DNA of 64,000 bases from Psychromonas sp030397575 (GTDB lineage Bacteria > Pseudomonadota > Gammaproteobacteria > Enterobacterales > Psychromonadaceae), in the NCBI RefSeq assembly GCF_046250175.1, contig NZ_CP176468.1. The stretch is one strand, 5' to 3'. Positions 15,079-24,621 of this stretch are shown here, in pieces (position 1 is the first letter of the stretch; every line of letters begins with the position of its first letter). A program made the translations under genes and the position numbers. The notes under the pieces were generated by a model. The model saw nothing but the letters and a program-made list of their open reading frames with translations, was not told the origin of the DNA and made no database searches.

Positions 15079-17457
15079 TTAATGCCAAGCATAATTTTCA
15101 GTATAAGTAGAGGAGGATATTAAACCATCACTGGTTAGCCCAGTCTTCTCTTCAAAATTCCAGCGCACATTAAGGTTAATGTTGGTTTCATTATAATCTG
15201 CTGCATAACTTGAGCTAAGTAAACCAGCAATTTCCCAGTGTGGCGAGAGCAACCATTGTCCTTCAATGAGAAATTGACTACCGATACCGCTGTCGCTCTC
15301 TTGATTAAGGGTATTACTCGTTGAAGCAAAAGGAAATTGTTCAATACTGCCTGGTGTTACCCAATAATATCCTAGGCTTAACTGGCTGCGAATTTGCCAA
15401 TCAGTATTTTCTAATGTCAGTAATTCAGCCCTTCCTCCTAAATTAATGTAGCTTTTAGGGCTAAAGTAACCACCATTACCTTCAGTATAATAATTTAAAT
15501 TCTTATCGTAACTCATCCAATTAATGTTAGGGCCGACTCGCAGGTAATCAAGTTTATCTTCATAAAGTGCCGTTAAGTCTCGAGTGAAACCAAAATTAAA
15601 TGCCAACTTAGTATTATTTTGTACACTTTCACCGTTTAGCTGGGCTATATTCAGCTCAGGTGTTACAGACCATTTTGGTAGAAATGTATAAGAAATAAGT
15701 GCTCGTAATCCTGTTTCATTCACTGCTCCCCACCTCTCAGTTTCACTCCCATAAAGTCCCATTAAACTTAGAAAACTGTCATCGACTCTTTCTCGGTATA
15801 ACGTTGCTGCTGTTATCAGGGAAGGGGAGTTGAACCATACTGCAGATAGTTTAGCAGATAAACTAGAGGCTAAATCACCGTCTGCTTTTGTATATTCAAG
15901 TTCAGCAAAGGTATTCAGGCGTTGAGTTTGTCGCTTTATAAAGCCACTAATACCAGTTTCTATAGCCTTGTTATTACCAGACAAAGAAGAGGTCAGGGTT
16001 TCTTGCCAAAAATCATCACCTGCATTAGACGTATCACTGTTGATCGTTTCATAATTAACACGCACACCGTAACGGTAATCATGCCAAAATTTAAGAAAAC
16101 CTAGGTAGTAATTTAGACTTTGTAAGTTGGCTATTTCATCTTCACTGTTTTGTTTACGCCAGTCGAGCCCTACTTCTAAAGTCAGTTGTTGTTCTGCTTT
16201 TTGCGGCGCATCTAAATGATTGAATCGATCAAATTGCTTACGTGCCCAAGCAACTTGCATATCACGTTTTTTTAATTCTGCTGCCATGGCAGGAGAGTTT
16301 AACGCTAATTGCTGAAGTTGTTGTTCATCGTTTAATAGACCCATCAATACGTTAGCATAATCAGTATTATTAGGCTGATTTGAAAGTAAAGTTGAAAATG
16401 CAGTGATACTTTCCGGTTGATTATTTAAGTTATATTGAGACCATGCATATAAAGCAAGTTGATCATCATTAAGTGCTTTATATTCTTGTATTTTTGCTGC
16501 AGCGACTAAACTGGATTGATAATGTTGTTGGTTGTATTGGTCCAGTTGAATTACCGATAATGCGTTAACACAGTAGTCAATTAATGTTGCTTGAATTGGG
16601 TTATTACAGGCTAAGCGAGTGGCTTCTGTCTGACGACCTTGTTTTTCTAATACAACTAATTGTGCATTATAATTTTCAGTAAATTCAAACCAATCAAGCG
16701 CTGTTTTATATTCAGTTTGGTCAACTGCTTGCCAAGCATGTGAATCAATCATGTCGTTAATTGGTTGGTCGGGGTATTGTTTTATCAATGCAAAAAGGCG
16801 ACCTTTATCCTGTTTTTTTACAGCATCTGCAACAAGTACGGTCACGACTTTTACCTTTGCTTCGTTGGCACTCACATTATTAGGAGTTATCTGCTCAACT
16901 GTTTTTATATGTTCAAGTGCAGCACCATAATTATCTCTATAAAAAGATATCCAAGCCATTAATGTATTGCTACTCAATTTTTTATCTTTAAAAGCAAGGG
17001 TTGATGCCAGTTGATAATGAGTTTGGGGCATTTTTTGCCAGTAATTTGGACCTCTTTTAGCTAGGTTTACAAAGTTAATTATAATTGCTTCAGGTGCTTT
17101 ATCTTGCGCAGTAAGCTCTGCTTTTAAAGTTTGAGTTGTTGCTCGTTTTTTATGCTGAATAGGCTTGGATAGATTATCCATTGCATTTACTAATGCTGGT
17201 TCAGCAATCCAATTAGGGTAGGACTTCTTTAATTTAGCGTATTCTTGCTGTGCTTGGTTAATAAAACGATTATTGATGTAGTACCAGATAGGTGTTGTAT
17301 CGACATTAACTCGTGTCTCATTTAACGGCTTTTGGGCATCATTAGAACTTTGTACGTTAATGCTTTGCACGCTGTATTGCACCGCAATTTGTTCTGCATA
17401 AGTAAGCTGGTTAGCAACACAAAGTGTGGTCACTGCCATAACATTTTTTAATTTCAT
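15079..17457 (-). CDS. BcsC-like cellulose exporter (TPR periplasmic part plus outer-membrane barrel)
   Basis: 792 residues with a signal peptide (about 1-21). Residues about 60-410 are alpha-helical TPR-like repeats (for example DDQLALYAWSQYNLNNQPES). Residues about 430-792 alternate aromatic and polar residues in beta-barrel fashion and include GNGGYFSPKSYINLGGR, a hallmark of the BcsC C-terminal domain. It should scaffold and export the glucan across the outer membrane. BcsC proteins are usually about 1,100-1,300 residues, so the TPR array is short. The start codon overlaps the bcsZ stop (ATGA), and it is the last gene of the operon. Confidence 0.8.
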   Translation of the reverse strand: MKLKNVMAVTTLCVANQLTYAEQIAVQYSVQSINVQSSNDAQKPLNETRVNVDTTPIWYYINNRFINQAQQEYAKLKKSYPNWIAEPALVNAMDNLSKPIQHKKRATTQTLKAELTAQDKAPEAIIINFVNLAKRGPNYWQKMPQTHYQLASTLAFKDKKLSSNTLMAWISFYRDNYGAALEHIKTVEQITPNNVSANEAKVKVVTVLVADAVKKQDKGRLFALIKQYPDQPINDMIDSHAWQAVDQTEYKTALDWFEFTENYNAQLVVLEKQGRQTEATRLACNNPIQATLIDYCVNALSVIQLDQYNQQHYQSSLVAAAKIQEYKALNDDQLALYAWSQYNLNNQPESITAFSTLLSNQPNNTDYANVLMGLLNDEQQLQQLALNSPAMAAELKKRDMQVAWARKQFDRFNHLDAPQKAEQQLTLEVGLDWRKQNSEDEIANLQSLNYYLGFLKFWHDYRYGVRVNYETINSDTSNAGDDFWQETLTSSLSGNNKAIETGISGFIKRQTQRLNTFAELEYTKADGDLASSLSAKLSAVWFNSPSLITAATLYRERVDDSFLSLMGLYGSETERWGAVNETGLRALISYTFLPKWSVTPELNIAQLNGESVQNNTKLAFNFGFTRDLTALYEDKLDYLRVGPNINWMSYDKNLNYYTEGNGGYFSPKSYINLGGRAELLTLENTDWQIRSQLSLGYYWVTPGSIEQFPFASTSNTLNQESDSGIGSQFLIEGQWLLSPHWEIAGLLSSSYAADYNETNINLNVRWNFEEKTGLTSDGLISSSTYTENYAWH

Positions 17458-18497
17458 TGCATCAGATCACTTTTTAACAGAGCAAGTTGCGATAGTAAAA
17501 TAAGGCTTGCTGAATAGTAATCTGTTTTATCATCTACCTCAGGTAGAGCCTCTGGCTGTTCATTAATAATGGATTGGGTTGATTTTGCAATAGCTTGCAT
17601 TCCACTATTATAACTATACTCAGCTACGTCTCCATTTTCTAAATTAACGGTTGCTGGTACTGTTTGTTGTGACCAAAAAGCAATAAACGGCTCTATTAAT
17701 GATTGATTTTTATCTTTTGCTAACATTAAATAAATAGGTATTCTGCAGGCGTTATAACCATAATCACTAGAAAGTGCACCGCTCAATGTCACCTGAACAT
17801 CGGAAATTATTACCCAGTCAGAAGGTAGTTGCCAATCACTAAAGCGAGCAAACTTTATCAAAGCAATGCCTGATTGATAGACTTCGTTCCAAATTGGATC
17901 GTTTGTCACTTCAGAAAATAGTTTAAACGCTGGAAACACCCAATAGGATAAATTAATTTGAATACTGCCATCAGGGCGTTCAAAGCCAACTTCACCAGGC
18001 AATATAAGCTGATACCCAAATTTATCTTTAATTAATTTAGTTTTAATGGTTTCTAAAATAGCAATAGCTTGGTTGAGGTAAGCTGAGATTCCCCATTTCT
18101 TATTCGCTTCCAACAAAGCCCATGCAATTAAGATATCACCATCAGTTGCATTGTTAGTGTCAGTGATACACGTATCATCACATGCTTGTTGCTTTGAAGG
18201 GGTGTATTGCCAACTGAATAGCTGATCATCTCGTTGTAAAGTTTGTTGTGTCCATTGCCATATGTTTTTAAATTGGTCTTTATCGTCAGCAAAAACGGCA
18301 AATAATAACGCATAGCCCTGACCTTCGCTATGCGATATGTTTTGATTACCTGTATCAATAACACGACCAGCATCAATGAATTGTGTTTTATAAATCGCCC
18401 AACTTTTTTGGAATGGCGTCAACTCGACTACTGTCCATTGAGTCCATGCCAATATAGTAATGATAATTAATATAACTACGTACTTGATGCTTTTCAT
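17454..18497 (-). CDS. bcsZ: Cellulase BcsZ (GH8 endoglucanase of the cellulose operon)
   Basis: 347 residues from ATG 18497. A TTG nine bases upstream is in frame but has no room for a ribosome site, whereas AAGGAAG lies ten bases before this ATG. One hydrophobic N-terminal segment (KYVVILIIITILAW) exports or anchors it. GH8 features: the catalytic Glu in ISHSEGQGYALLFAV (about residue 60), the Asp in NNATDGDILIAWALLEA, and later SYWVFPAF and DYGYNACRIPI. It trims beta-1,4-glucan in the periplasm during cellulose export. It overlaps bcsB upstream and bcsC-like downstream by four bases each (ATGA), so translation is coupled. Confidence 0.92.
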   Translation of the reverse strand: MKSIKYVVILIIITILAWTQWTVVELTPFQKSWAIYKTQFIDAGRVIDTGNQNISHSEGQGYALLFAVFADDKDQFKNIWQWTQQTLQRDDQLFSWQYTPSKQQACDDTCITDTNNATDGDILIAWALLEANKKWGISAYLNQAIAILETIKTKLIKDKFGYQLILPGEVGFERPDGSIQINLSYWVFPAFKLFSEVTNDPIWNEVYQSGIALIKFARFSDWQLPSDWVIISDVQVTLSGALSSDYGYNACRIPIYLMLAKDKNQSLIEPFIAFWSQQTVPATVNLENGDVAEYSYNSGMQAIAKSTQSIINEQPEALPEVDDKTDYYSASLILLSQLALLKSDLMQ

Positions 18498-20770
18498 TCT
18501 TCCCAATCTTCCTTAATTTTTTGATGGCGTAATTTCAACAGTAACCAAGTTAAGACCATAAACATAAATACAACTGCAACGATAATCAATAATAAATACC
18601 AAGGGTGGTTAGTACCCCATGCACCTAAAGCAGTCCATGAGTCAGCCTCACCTAACATATAAGCGCTAGATACTTGCATCACAATTAAAGGTGACTTAGC
18701 GTCATCCCAAGCGAAAAAGTCTCCACCTAATTGGCTCCATAATGAACCTTGCACAAGCTCTTCTATGCGGTCTGTTAATAGTTCAGTCGTTTCTGCCGCG
18801 ATAATAAATAGGGTACCTGTTTTATCTGCAATCGGATTTTTAGCCGCAAGCAACAATGAAAAATCTCCTAATGTACTTTGTTGATTAGTAAATTCAGTTG
18901 CTGTATTTGGCTGAAGGTCTGAATTTTTTTTAGCGGTTACACGGTTATACAGCTTATTTTGTAAACGGTAAGGCCACCTTTTACTATTGCTTATAGCGGT
19001 TGTTAAATCACCATATAACTCAGGACTCAAATCATCTGGAGTCGCCAATATCATAGCAGTATCCGTTAAGGCCTCAGGTATTCCCATTTCAACATATAAA
19101 TTAGGAATTAAATTACCCGATGATTGAGCAAGTTTACCAGCCATGGTTAAGGCTGCTGAACGCATGCCCTCTTGTGTAATATAGATTCCCGTATCATTTT
19201 GTGTTTGATATTGTGCAAAAGGGTAGCCGGTTTGCCCCATTAACTTAAGGTCGGGTTGCCTTGCGATATGAGCTACAGTTGGAATTTCAATTTCCGAGTC
19301 ATTATCCAATTGGAAATGTAAATAATCGCCATTGACGCTTCGACATTCGCCAATAAGCTGTACAGAATTTTGGTTTACATTGAAAGCGAGCTCATTCTTT
19401 CCACCTTCAAATAATCTAGCTGGAATAGAAAGGGCGTAATCATGATAAAAATTACCATTTTTTATGTCCAGTTTTAGGCCATGAATGACTTTGTTATTAA
19501 CCGTGATATTGAATGTAGAACCCTCTTCATATCCAGCTCCATAACTGAAATCTAAATGTAATTTAATCGAGTCTGTTTCACTTGCATAAAAATCAGCAGG
19601 TAATCTAATTTCGACTTTTTTAGTGAATAGGCCAGGCCCATTAAAATTTATAGCTGTTACACCTAATTCAGAAAGAGTGTAAGCTCTTCCTGGCTGTAAG
19701 GTGACCTGTTGTTGTGGCAATAACCTTGTATTACTAGCAGAATTAATATTGATTGATTCATCTGGGTTTAGAATATCATCCATATAAGCAAGTGTAGTAG
19801 CTGCTCGCACAACATCTTGATCAGTAAGCCCCGATACAATTAAACGGATTTGTGAGGCAATTGGCTCTTGTCCAATCACAGTGACTGCTGGTGTTCTTTC
19901 AATTTTTAAATAAGGGCCATTAATATCAGCTAGACTCTCTTTTGGTAAGGTCTGTTGTAGCGAGGTTTTATTGCCTACCAGTATATGAATATCATCATTA
20001 CTTTCACCTGAGACATACCAACTACTTTCTCTATATTTAAATACTTCCTGGTCAGTCGGCCCCATACCTATAGCGTTACTATTGATAGTTTGCTGCTCAA
20101 CATTCAAAGATTGATATTGTGTTCTTAATGCAAGTGCTTGTGCCACAGTTGGCACAGCAAGCTTGTTAACAATAGAATTTGCATGATCATCTAAGGTAAA
20201 AATTTGAACATTGCGTTGACCACCAATGCCAGGGTGAAAAAATTTAGATAATTGTTGTAAATTCAATTGGTTAATAACTTTGGTTGTGTCGAAACTAATG
20301 TGTGAGTCATATAAATTGATTTCACTCCATAAGTCTGGCGCATTCGTATCTTGGCAACGATCAACATACTGGCTTGCTGCAAAGGTTAAGGTATTGTATT
20401 GCGGACGCCATAATTCACTTGGGATAGTAACATCAGCGAGTAAATTAGGTTTATTAGGGTTCAATGCGATTTGACCAATAGTGACGTTATTAAAGCGTAT
20501 ATTTAAAATGGAGCGCTCTTGTAACATTGCAATAGAAGAGGTCGCCTTAAGGTGTAATGTTGCAGAGCTTACCGTCAATAAAGGAGAAAGTGCGATACCT
20601 AAGTCTTGAACAGGTCTTTCACCATTAAGTCTAAGCAATGAATTACCGCCATAGAATTCACTTAAACGAAATTCGTTTGATGTTTTAGCGTGTGTTTGTA
20701 GGCTAAAAAACGCAATAAATAACAGCGTTAATAATCTAACTTGAGGTTGAATTGATTTTAAAGTTAACAT
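18494..20770 (-). CDS. bcsB: Cellulose synthase periplasmic subunit BcsB
   Basis: 758 residues with a signal peptide (about 1-28, ending SLQTHA). A large periplasmic region holds two carbohydrate-binding plus flavodoxin-like repeats, with the family segments NEFRLSEFYGGNSLLRLNG, SEINLYDSHISFD and FSYGAGYEEGSTFNITVN. A single C-terminal helix (about 725-745, WYLLLIIVAVVFMFMVL) anchors it beside BcsA. BcsB guides the nascent chain across the periplasm and is essential for catalysis. Its ATG overlaps the bcsA stop by one base (TAATG). Confidence 0.93.
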   Translation of the reverse strand: MLTLKSIQPQVRLLTLLFIAFFSLQTHAKTSNEFRLSEFYGGNSLLRLNGERPVQDLGIALSPLLTVSSATLHLKATSSIAMLQERSILNIRFNNVTIGQIALNPNKPNLLADVTIPSELWRPQYNTLTFAASQYVDRCQDTNAPDLWSEINLYDSHISFDTTKVINQLNLQQLSKFFHPGIGGQRNVQIFTLDDHANSIVNKLAVPTVAQALALRTQYQSLNVEQQTINSNAIGMGPTDQEVFKYRESSWYVSGESNDDIHILVGNKTSLQQTLPKESLADINGPYLKIERTPAVTVIGQEPIASQIRLIVSGLTDQDVVRAATTLAYMDDILNPDESININSASNTRLLPQQQVTLQPGRAYTLSELGVTAINFNGPGLFTKKVEIRLPADFYASETDSIKLHLDFSYGAGYEEGSTFNITVNNKVIHGLKLDIKNGNFYHDYALSIPARLFEGGKNELAFNVNQNSVQLIGECRSVNGDYLHFQLDNDSEIEIPTVAHIARQPDLKLMGQTGYPFAQYQTQNDTGIYITQEGMRSAALTMAGKLAQSSGNLIPNLYVEMGIPEALTDTAMILATPDDLSPELYGDLTTAISNSKRWPYRLQNKLYNRVTAKKNSDLQPNTATEFTNQQSTLGDFSLLLAAKNPIADKTGTLFIIAAETTELLTDRIEELVQGSLWSQLGGDFFAWDDAKSPLIVMQVSSAYMLGEADSWTALGAWGTNHPWYLLLIIVAVVFMFMVLTWLLLKLRHQKIKEDWEE

Positions 20771-22971
20771 TAGCTTCTCTGTTTTAATTTCATATAAATA
20801 TGCAAAAATAAAGGTTTCATACTCACACTCACCACATGTTTGAGTCCGTAAAAGTACGATATTGGTCGTGTTCTGCGTTTTTGGAAACTATCCCAACGCT
20901 CGCTATCGCAAAGTGTATAAGCAATAACATTATTCTTCTCTTGATCTGTTCTGGTTAAAAATTGCAATCTGACTTCATTGGTTTCACTGTTTTGATACAT
21001 TACTTTACAAGCTATTTCGACACGTTTTTTAAGTGCGCTAGCATAGCCAATTAAACGAACCTCTTCTGGTAGTGTTTGCTTAAATGTTAAAGATAGATTA
21101 GCACCAGTACGTGATAGATTTCGTAAATTACCTTCCCAAACTTGTTCAGGTACGACAATTTTCACTTGGTCGTAAGCGGGTAACCTAGAAGCTTTACGCA
21201 CTTGTTTTTTTTCAATTAATACATCTAATAAACTGACACAAAGAATAAAATTAAAGGCATTCCAAGCAAATACAACAAAAGTTAACTCCCAAGATTCCGG
21301 CGTACTATAAAAATGGTAAATAGCGCCTAAATTACCAATGAAAAGCATCAGTAATAACCAATAAAATGAGTTAGCTAGGGAAGAAATATAGGTTTTACTC
21401 TGGTCTTCCCCTTTTGGTGTTACTAAGAAACTTGGATCATTAGGGTTTTTTACCACAGTGAGCAATGCTCTGAATAAAAATGTACATTGCAATATTTCGT
21501 AGAGCTCTGACACTAAAGGCCAACGGTTTTTACCGAACAATACATGAGAAAGGCGAAAACTGACGATAATATGCGGTACGGTATAGATAAGAATTTCAAT
21601 GAAAGTCGCATGAATCAGTTCTAAACCAAATAATAAGTAGCCTAATGGTGATAATAAAAATACTAAACGAGCGAAGGGGAAAAACCAAAATAAAATAGAG
21701 CTCATATAGCCACACTTTTGATACCAGCTTAATCCAGCATTAAGAAATGGCTTTTTGAGAATAAGGATTTGAGCCATGCCTTGAGCCCAACGTTCTCGTT
21801 GTTGAATAAATGAAGAAAAACTTTCTGTTGCTAAACCACTGATCATAGGTTTATCTACATATACTGACTTATAGCCTAATGCATGAAGTTCTAAGGCAGT
21901 TTCTGCATCTTCAGTGATTGAATCCCCAGCGATTCCGCCTACCATATCAAGATGGCGTCTTCTTAACACTGCTGCAGAGCCACAGAAAAAAGAAGCAGAC
22001 CAAAAGTCTAACCCTTTTTGTATGGTGTTATAAAACATATCATTTTCCGATGGCATACGAGTAAAAGCGGAAAAATAATTTCGTTCAATGGGGTCGGGAT
22101 TATCCATGAAGTGTGGTGATTGAACTAAAAAAACGTCTTGATCTTTAATCATCCAAGGTACGGTGCGATCCAGAAAATCAGTGGTTGGTACGTGGTCTGC
22201 ATCTAAAATGACCACTAGCTCACCATCCATATTCAATAAAGCGCTATTGATATTACCAGCTTTAGCGTGTTCATTTTTCTCACGAGTATGGTACACCGCA
22301 CCTAAAGATTGACATAAGCCTTGTAAAGTTTGACGCCGTGTTAAAGCTTGCTGAGCTGCTACAGGGTTATCTTGAAATACCTTTTGGTCTGTACCACCAT
22401 CATCTAATAGGTGAATTTTTAATTTTTCTGTAGGGTAGTCGAGCATCATTGCAGCTCGGATGGTTACTTCTAATAAATCCTCAGATTCATTATAGCTGGG
22501 GATAACTAAATCAACGGTCGGTATTTGATCTTCTTTAAATTGTTTAATGCTTTGTCTTGGACGGTTTAATGGAAAGATATTAACAAAACAGCCTAACAGA
22601 TGAATAATACCAGAGTAGATTTCTGCCATAAATAACATCAACATGGCGATCAAAGAGAATATATCATCAGACTCTAATGTATTTACACCACGCCAAATTA
22701 AATAACGAACAGATAATAAGCAGCCAATAATGATTGCAAATAGGCGAAATAATTCTCTTTTTTTACTATGTTTAATAGCTTCAGAAGAAGCGGTATATAC
22801 GAATACGATAACACCCATTGAGAGTGCGAGTTGAGTCGCTGCATGTAAAGGGATACTGGCAAGTGCAATCAGAAAAAATAAAGTCACTAAAGCGAATAGT
22901 TTTAATATCAATTTGGGTATGCTTGATTTTAAACTTTGCAAAGTAGTTGAAGTGCTCTCCTTAGCAACCAT
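20770..22971 (-). CDS. bcsA: Cellulose synthase catalytic subunit with PilZ domain
   Basis: 733 residues from ATG 22971, two bases after the upstream gene's stop; the seven-codon-longer TTG start is less likely. GT2 glycosyltransferase: DDGG in the nucleotide region, the DADH metal/UDP site (LVVILDADHVPTTDFL), the acceptor TED motif (ITEDAETALELHALG) and QRERWAQG for the QxxRW element. About eight membrane helices flank the catalytic loop. The C-terminal PilZ domain has RKASR (RxxxR) and NLSRTG ([DN]xSxxG), both needed to bind cyclic-di-GMP, so activation by c-di-GMP is predicted. The nearby GGDEF gene is a likely source of the signal. Confidence 0.95.
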   Translation of the reverse strand: MVAKESTSTTLQSLKSSIPKLILKLFALVTLFFLIALASIPLHAATQLALSMGVIVFVYTASSEAIKHSKKRELFRLFAIIIGCLLSVRYLIWRGVNTLESDDIFSLIAMLMLFMAEIYSGIIHLLGCFVNIFPLNRPRQSIKQFKEDQIPTVDLVIPSYNESEDLLEVTIRAAMMLDYPTEKLKIHLLDDGGTDQKVFQDNPVAAQQALTRRQTLQGLCQSLGAVYHTREKNEHAKAGNINSALLNMDGELVVILDADHVPTTDFLDRTVPWMIKDQDVFLVQSPHFMDNPDPIERNYFSAFTRMPSENDMFYNTIQKGLDFWSASFFCGSAAVLRRRHLDMVGGIAGDSITEDAETALELHALGYKSVYVDKPMISGLATESFSSFIQQRERWAQGMAQILILKKPFLNAGLSWYQKCGYMSSILFWFFPFARLVFLLSPLGYLLFGLELIHATFIEILIYTVPHIIVSFRLSHVLFGKNRWPLVSELYEILQCTFLFRALLTVVKNPNDPSFLVTPKGEDQSKTYISSLANSFYWLLLMLFIGNLGAIYHFYSTPESWELTFVVFAWNAFNFILCVSLLDVLIEKKQVRKASRLPAYDQVKIVVPEQVWEGNLRNLSRTGANLSLTFKQTLPEEVRLIGYASALKKRVEIACKVMYQNSETNEVRLQFLTRTDQEKNNVIAYTLCDSERWDSFQKRRTRPISYFYGLKHVVSVSMKPLFLHIYMKLKQRS

Positions 22972-22973
22972 TT

Positions 22974-23387
22974 TTATCGTTCCATTTGACAATAAATCCG
23001 AGAATTACATCGATTAATTAATAAAATTTTTGAATCAGAAAACTCAATATAAAAATCTTCTTCGTAGAGCTTTTTAGACAGCTCGTTTCGGTGAGTTAAA
23101 TTTAAGTTTGTTAAAGGTGTTACCCACATCAAGGTGACAATAGACACCATCAAGACAATACATAAAGCACTAAATGCCAATGCTGGGATACTTTGTGGCG
23201 TCAGAGCGTTAAAGGTAATAGCTGTTAACGATAGCGTAATCATGCTAAAGCTTAAAAGTTTGAATAATTGACAGCGACGCAATCCATACTCAGCTTTTTT
23301 CCAATACTGTAAACGCTTGGTTAGTAAAGTATATTGAATTGAAGTCGGTCCATCGGATAATGCTACCCTTTGTGATGTTTGTGTCAT
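22974..23387 (-). CDS. Small two-helix membrane protein, first gene of the cellulose operon
   Basis: 137 residues; I do not recognise the family. A polar N-terminus (about 1-43) with RRCQLFKLL is followed by two hydrophobic helices (about 45-64 and 69-90, the latter IPALAFSALCIVLMVSIVTL). A cytoplasmic-looking tail with charged residues and two Cys ends CNSRIYCQMER. It begins the operon and is separated from bcsA by two bases, so it should be made in step with the synthase and may assist or regulate it in the inner membrane. It is not BcsD, BcsQ, BcsE, BcsF or BcsG by size or sequence. GAGTGAG precedes the ATG. Confidence 0.75.
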   Translation of the reverse strand: MTQTSQRVALSDGPTSIQYTLLTKRLQYWKKAEYGLRRCQLFKLLSFSMITLSLTAITFNALTPQSIPALAFSALCIVLMVSIVTLMWVTPLTNLNLTHRNELSKKLYEEDFYIEFSDSKILLINRCNSRIYCQMER

Positions 23388-23586
23388 TACTCACTCTAAT
23401 GTTAAATATTAAAATTCTGAACAGGGGGTTGTTACCTAGTACGAATTGGGTATATGTTTAGGTCTGTATTCTAAACAATACTCCTTAAAAGGCAAATTAA
23501 GTTCACATTTAAATGCTTTTAGTGTTGACAGCGCCGCTTATTTGGTATAGATATTTTTTATTTGTGCGTGAGGAAATTTGATTTTT

Positions 23587-23628
23587 TAATCAAAAACACA
23601 ACTTTATATAAAGTGGCGTTTTTGATTA
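23587..23628. repeat. Long inverted repeat between ggdef gene and cellulose operon
   Basis: TAATCAAAAAC (23587-23597) pairs with GTTTTTGATTA (23618-23628). Inside the loop ACTTTATATAAAGT (23601-23614) is itself a perfect palindrome. It lies 37 bases past the diguanylate cyclase stop on the minus strand and about 200 bases before orf137. It could be a weak terminator for the regulator pair or an operator for the cellulose promoter. Confidence 0.55.
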
Positions 23629-23664
23629 GAATTAATAAAGAGGGAGGGAGTATTAATAATCTAT

Positions 23665-24621
23665 TTAATGTTCACTAACACCAACTTGGTTTCGACCATT
23701 GTTTTTAGCTATATATAAGCCTAAATCAGCGATTTCGATCCATGACTCAAAATTAGCAATAGTGTCAGTGATTTGTGCAACACCGAAACTAGCCGTAACT
23801 TGGACTTGTTTACCTTGATACTCAAAATGGATCGTTTCAATAGCTTCTCGTAAACGTTCAGCAACTAGCTTTGCTTGTCTTAAATTGGTATCAAGTAACA
23901 ATAAAGCAAACTCTTCACCACCTACACGTCCGATAATATCTTGTTTCTTACTTTTTTGACGAACTGCTTCAGCGATTCCTTTTAAGACTTCGTCACCAAA
24001 AGGGTGACCATAGGTATCATTGACTTTTTTGAAATGGTCTATGTCGAAAATAATCATAGATGTTGGACTAGCTGAGTTTTTACTGTTGATAAACTCGCTT
24101 TCACATAAGTTTCGCCAGTGGCCTTGGTTGTTAAGTTGCGTTAGGCTATCCGTATGGCTTAAATGCTTCAATTGAGAATTCGCTTCTTGGAATGCTTGTT
24201 TAGTTAAAGCAATGTCCGTTACATCGTAAACAATCATACATATTTGTGTGATTTGTCCCTGGAAGTCAGCTAATGGCAAAAAAGTAATGTTTTGATACAT
24301 GAACTCTGCATTGCTGGTAATAGGACGATAACTCTTAAATTTAAACAGGTAAGGGCGCTGCTCCCAAGTGGTAAATGCCTTGTTTTTTAATAAACAAACG
24401 CTATTGATTTTTTGTTGTAACCACGTTTTTGGAATGCTAGTAAACACATCAGTGATTTTTTTATCGATCATGTGTGCCGACAGTAAACCTGAATGGTTTT
24501 CCATGAATCCATTCCAAACTTTTACTGTATAATCTTTTTCAATAATCACCAAACCCACATCGATATTATGTACCATATCAATGAGCCAATGAATGTCTTT
24601 CAAATCTATATTGGTAGCCAT
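23665..24621 (-). CDS. Diguanylate cyclase with N-terminal PAS domain
   Basis: 318 residues, no membrane helix. PAS-type sensor at about 10-130, a short helical linker and a GGDEF domain at about 155-315 with active-site RVGGEEFALLL, DIDHFKKVNDTYGHPFGDE and the final LGLYIAKNNGRNQV. It should make cyclic-di-GMP from GTP. The inhibitory-site RxxD that normally sits five residues before GG[DE]EF reads KKQD here, so product inhibition may be relaxed. Its start overlaps the stop of the upstream REC-CheC gene (TAATG). Lying just upstream of a PilZ-containing bcsA operon, it is a natural candidate to control cellulose synthesis; that link is inference. Confidence 0.9.
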   Translation of the reverse strand: MATNIDLKDIHWLIDMVHNIDVGLVIIEKDYTVKVWNGFMENHSGLLSAHMIDKKITDVFTSIPKTWLQQKINSVCLLKNKAFTTWEQRPYLFKFKSYRPITSNAEFMYQNITFLPLADFQGQITQICMIVYDVTDIALTKQAFQEANSQLKHLSHTDSLTQLNNQGHWRNLCESEFINSKNSASPTSMIIFDIDHFKKVNDTYGHPFGDEVLKGIAEAVRQKSKKQDIIGRVGGEEFALLLLDTNLRQAKLVAERLREAIETIHFEYQGKQVQVTASFGVAQITDTIANFESWIEIADLGLYIAKNNGRNQVGVSEH

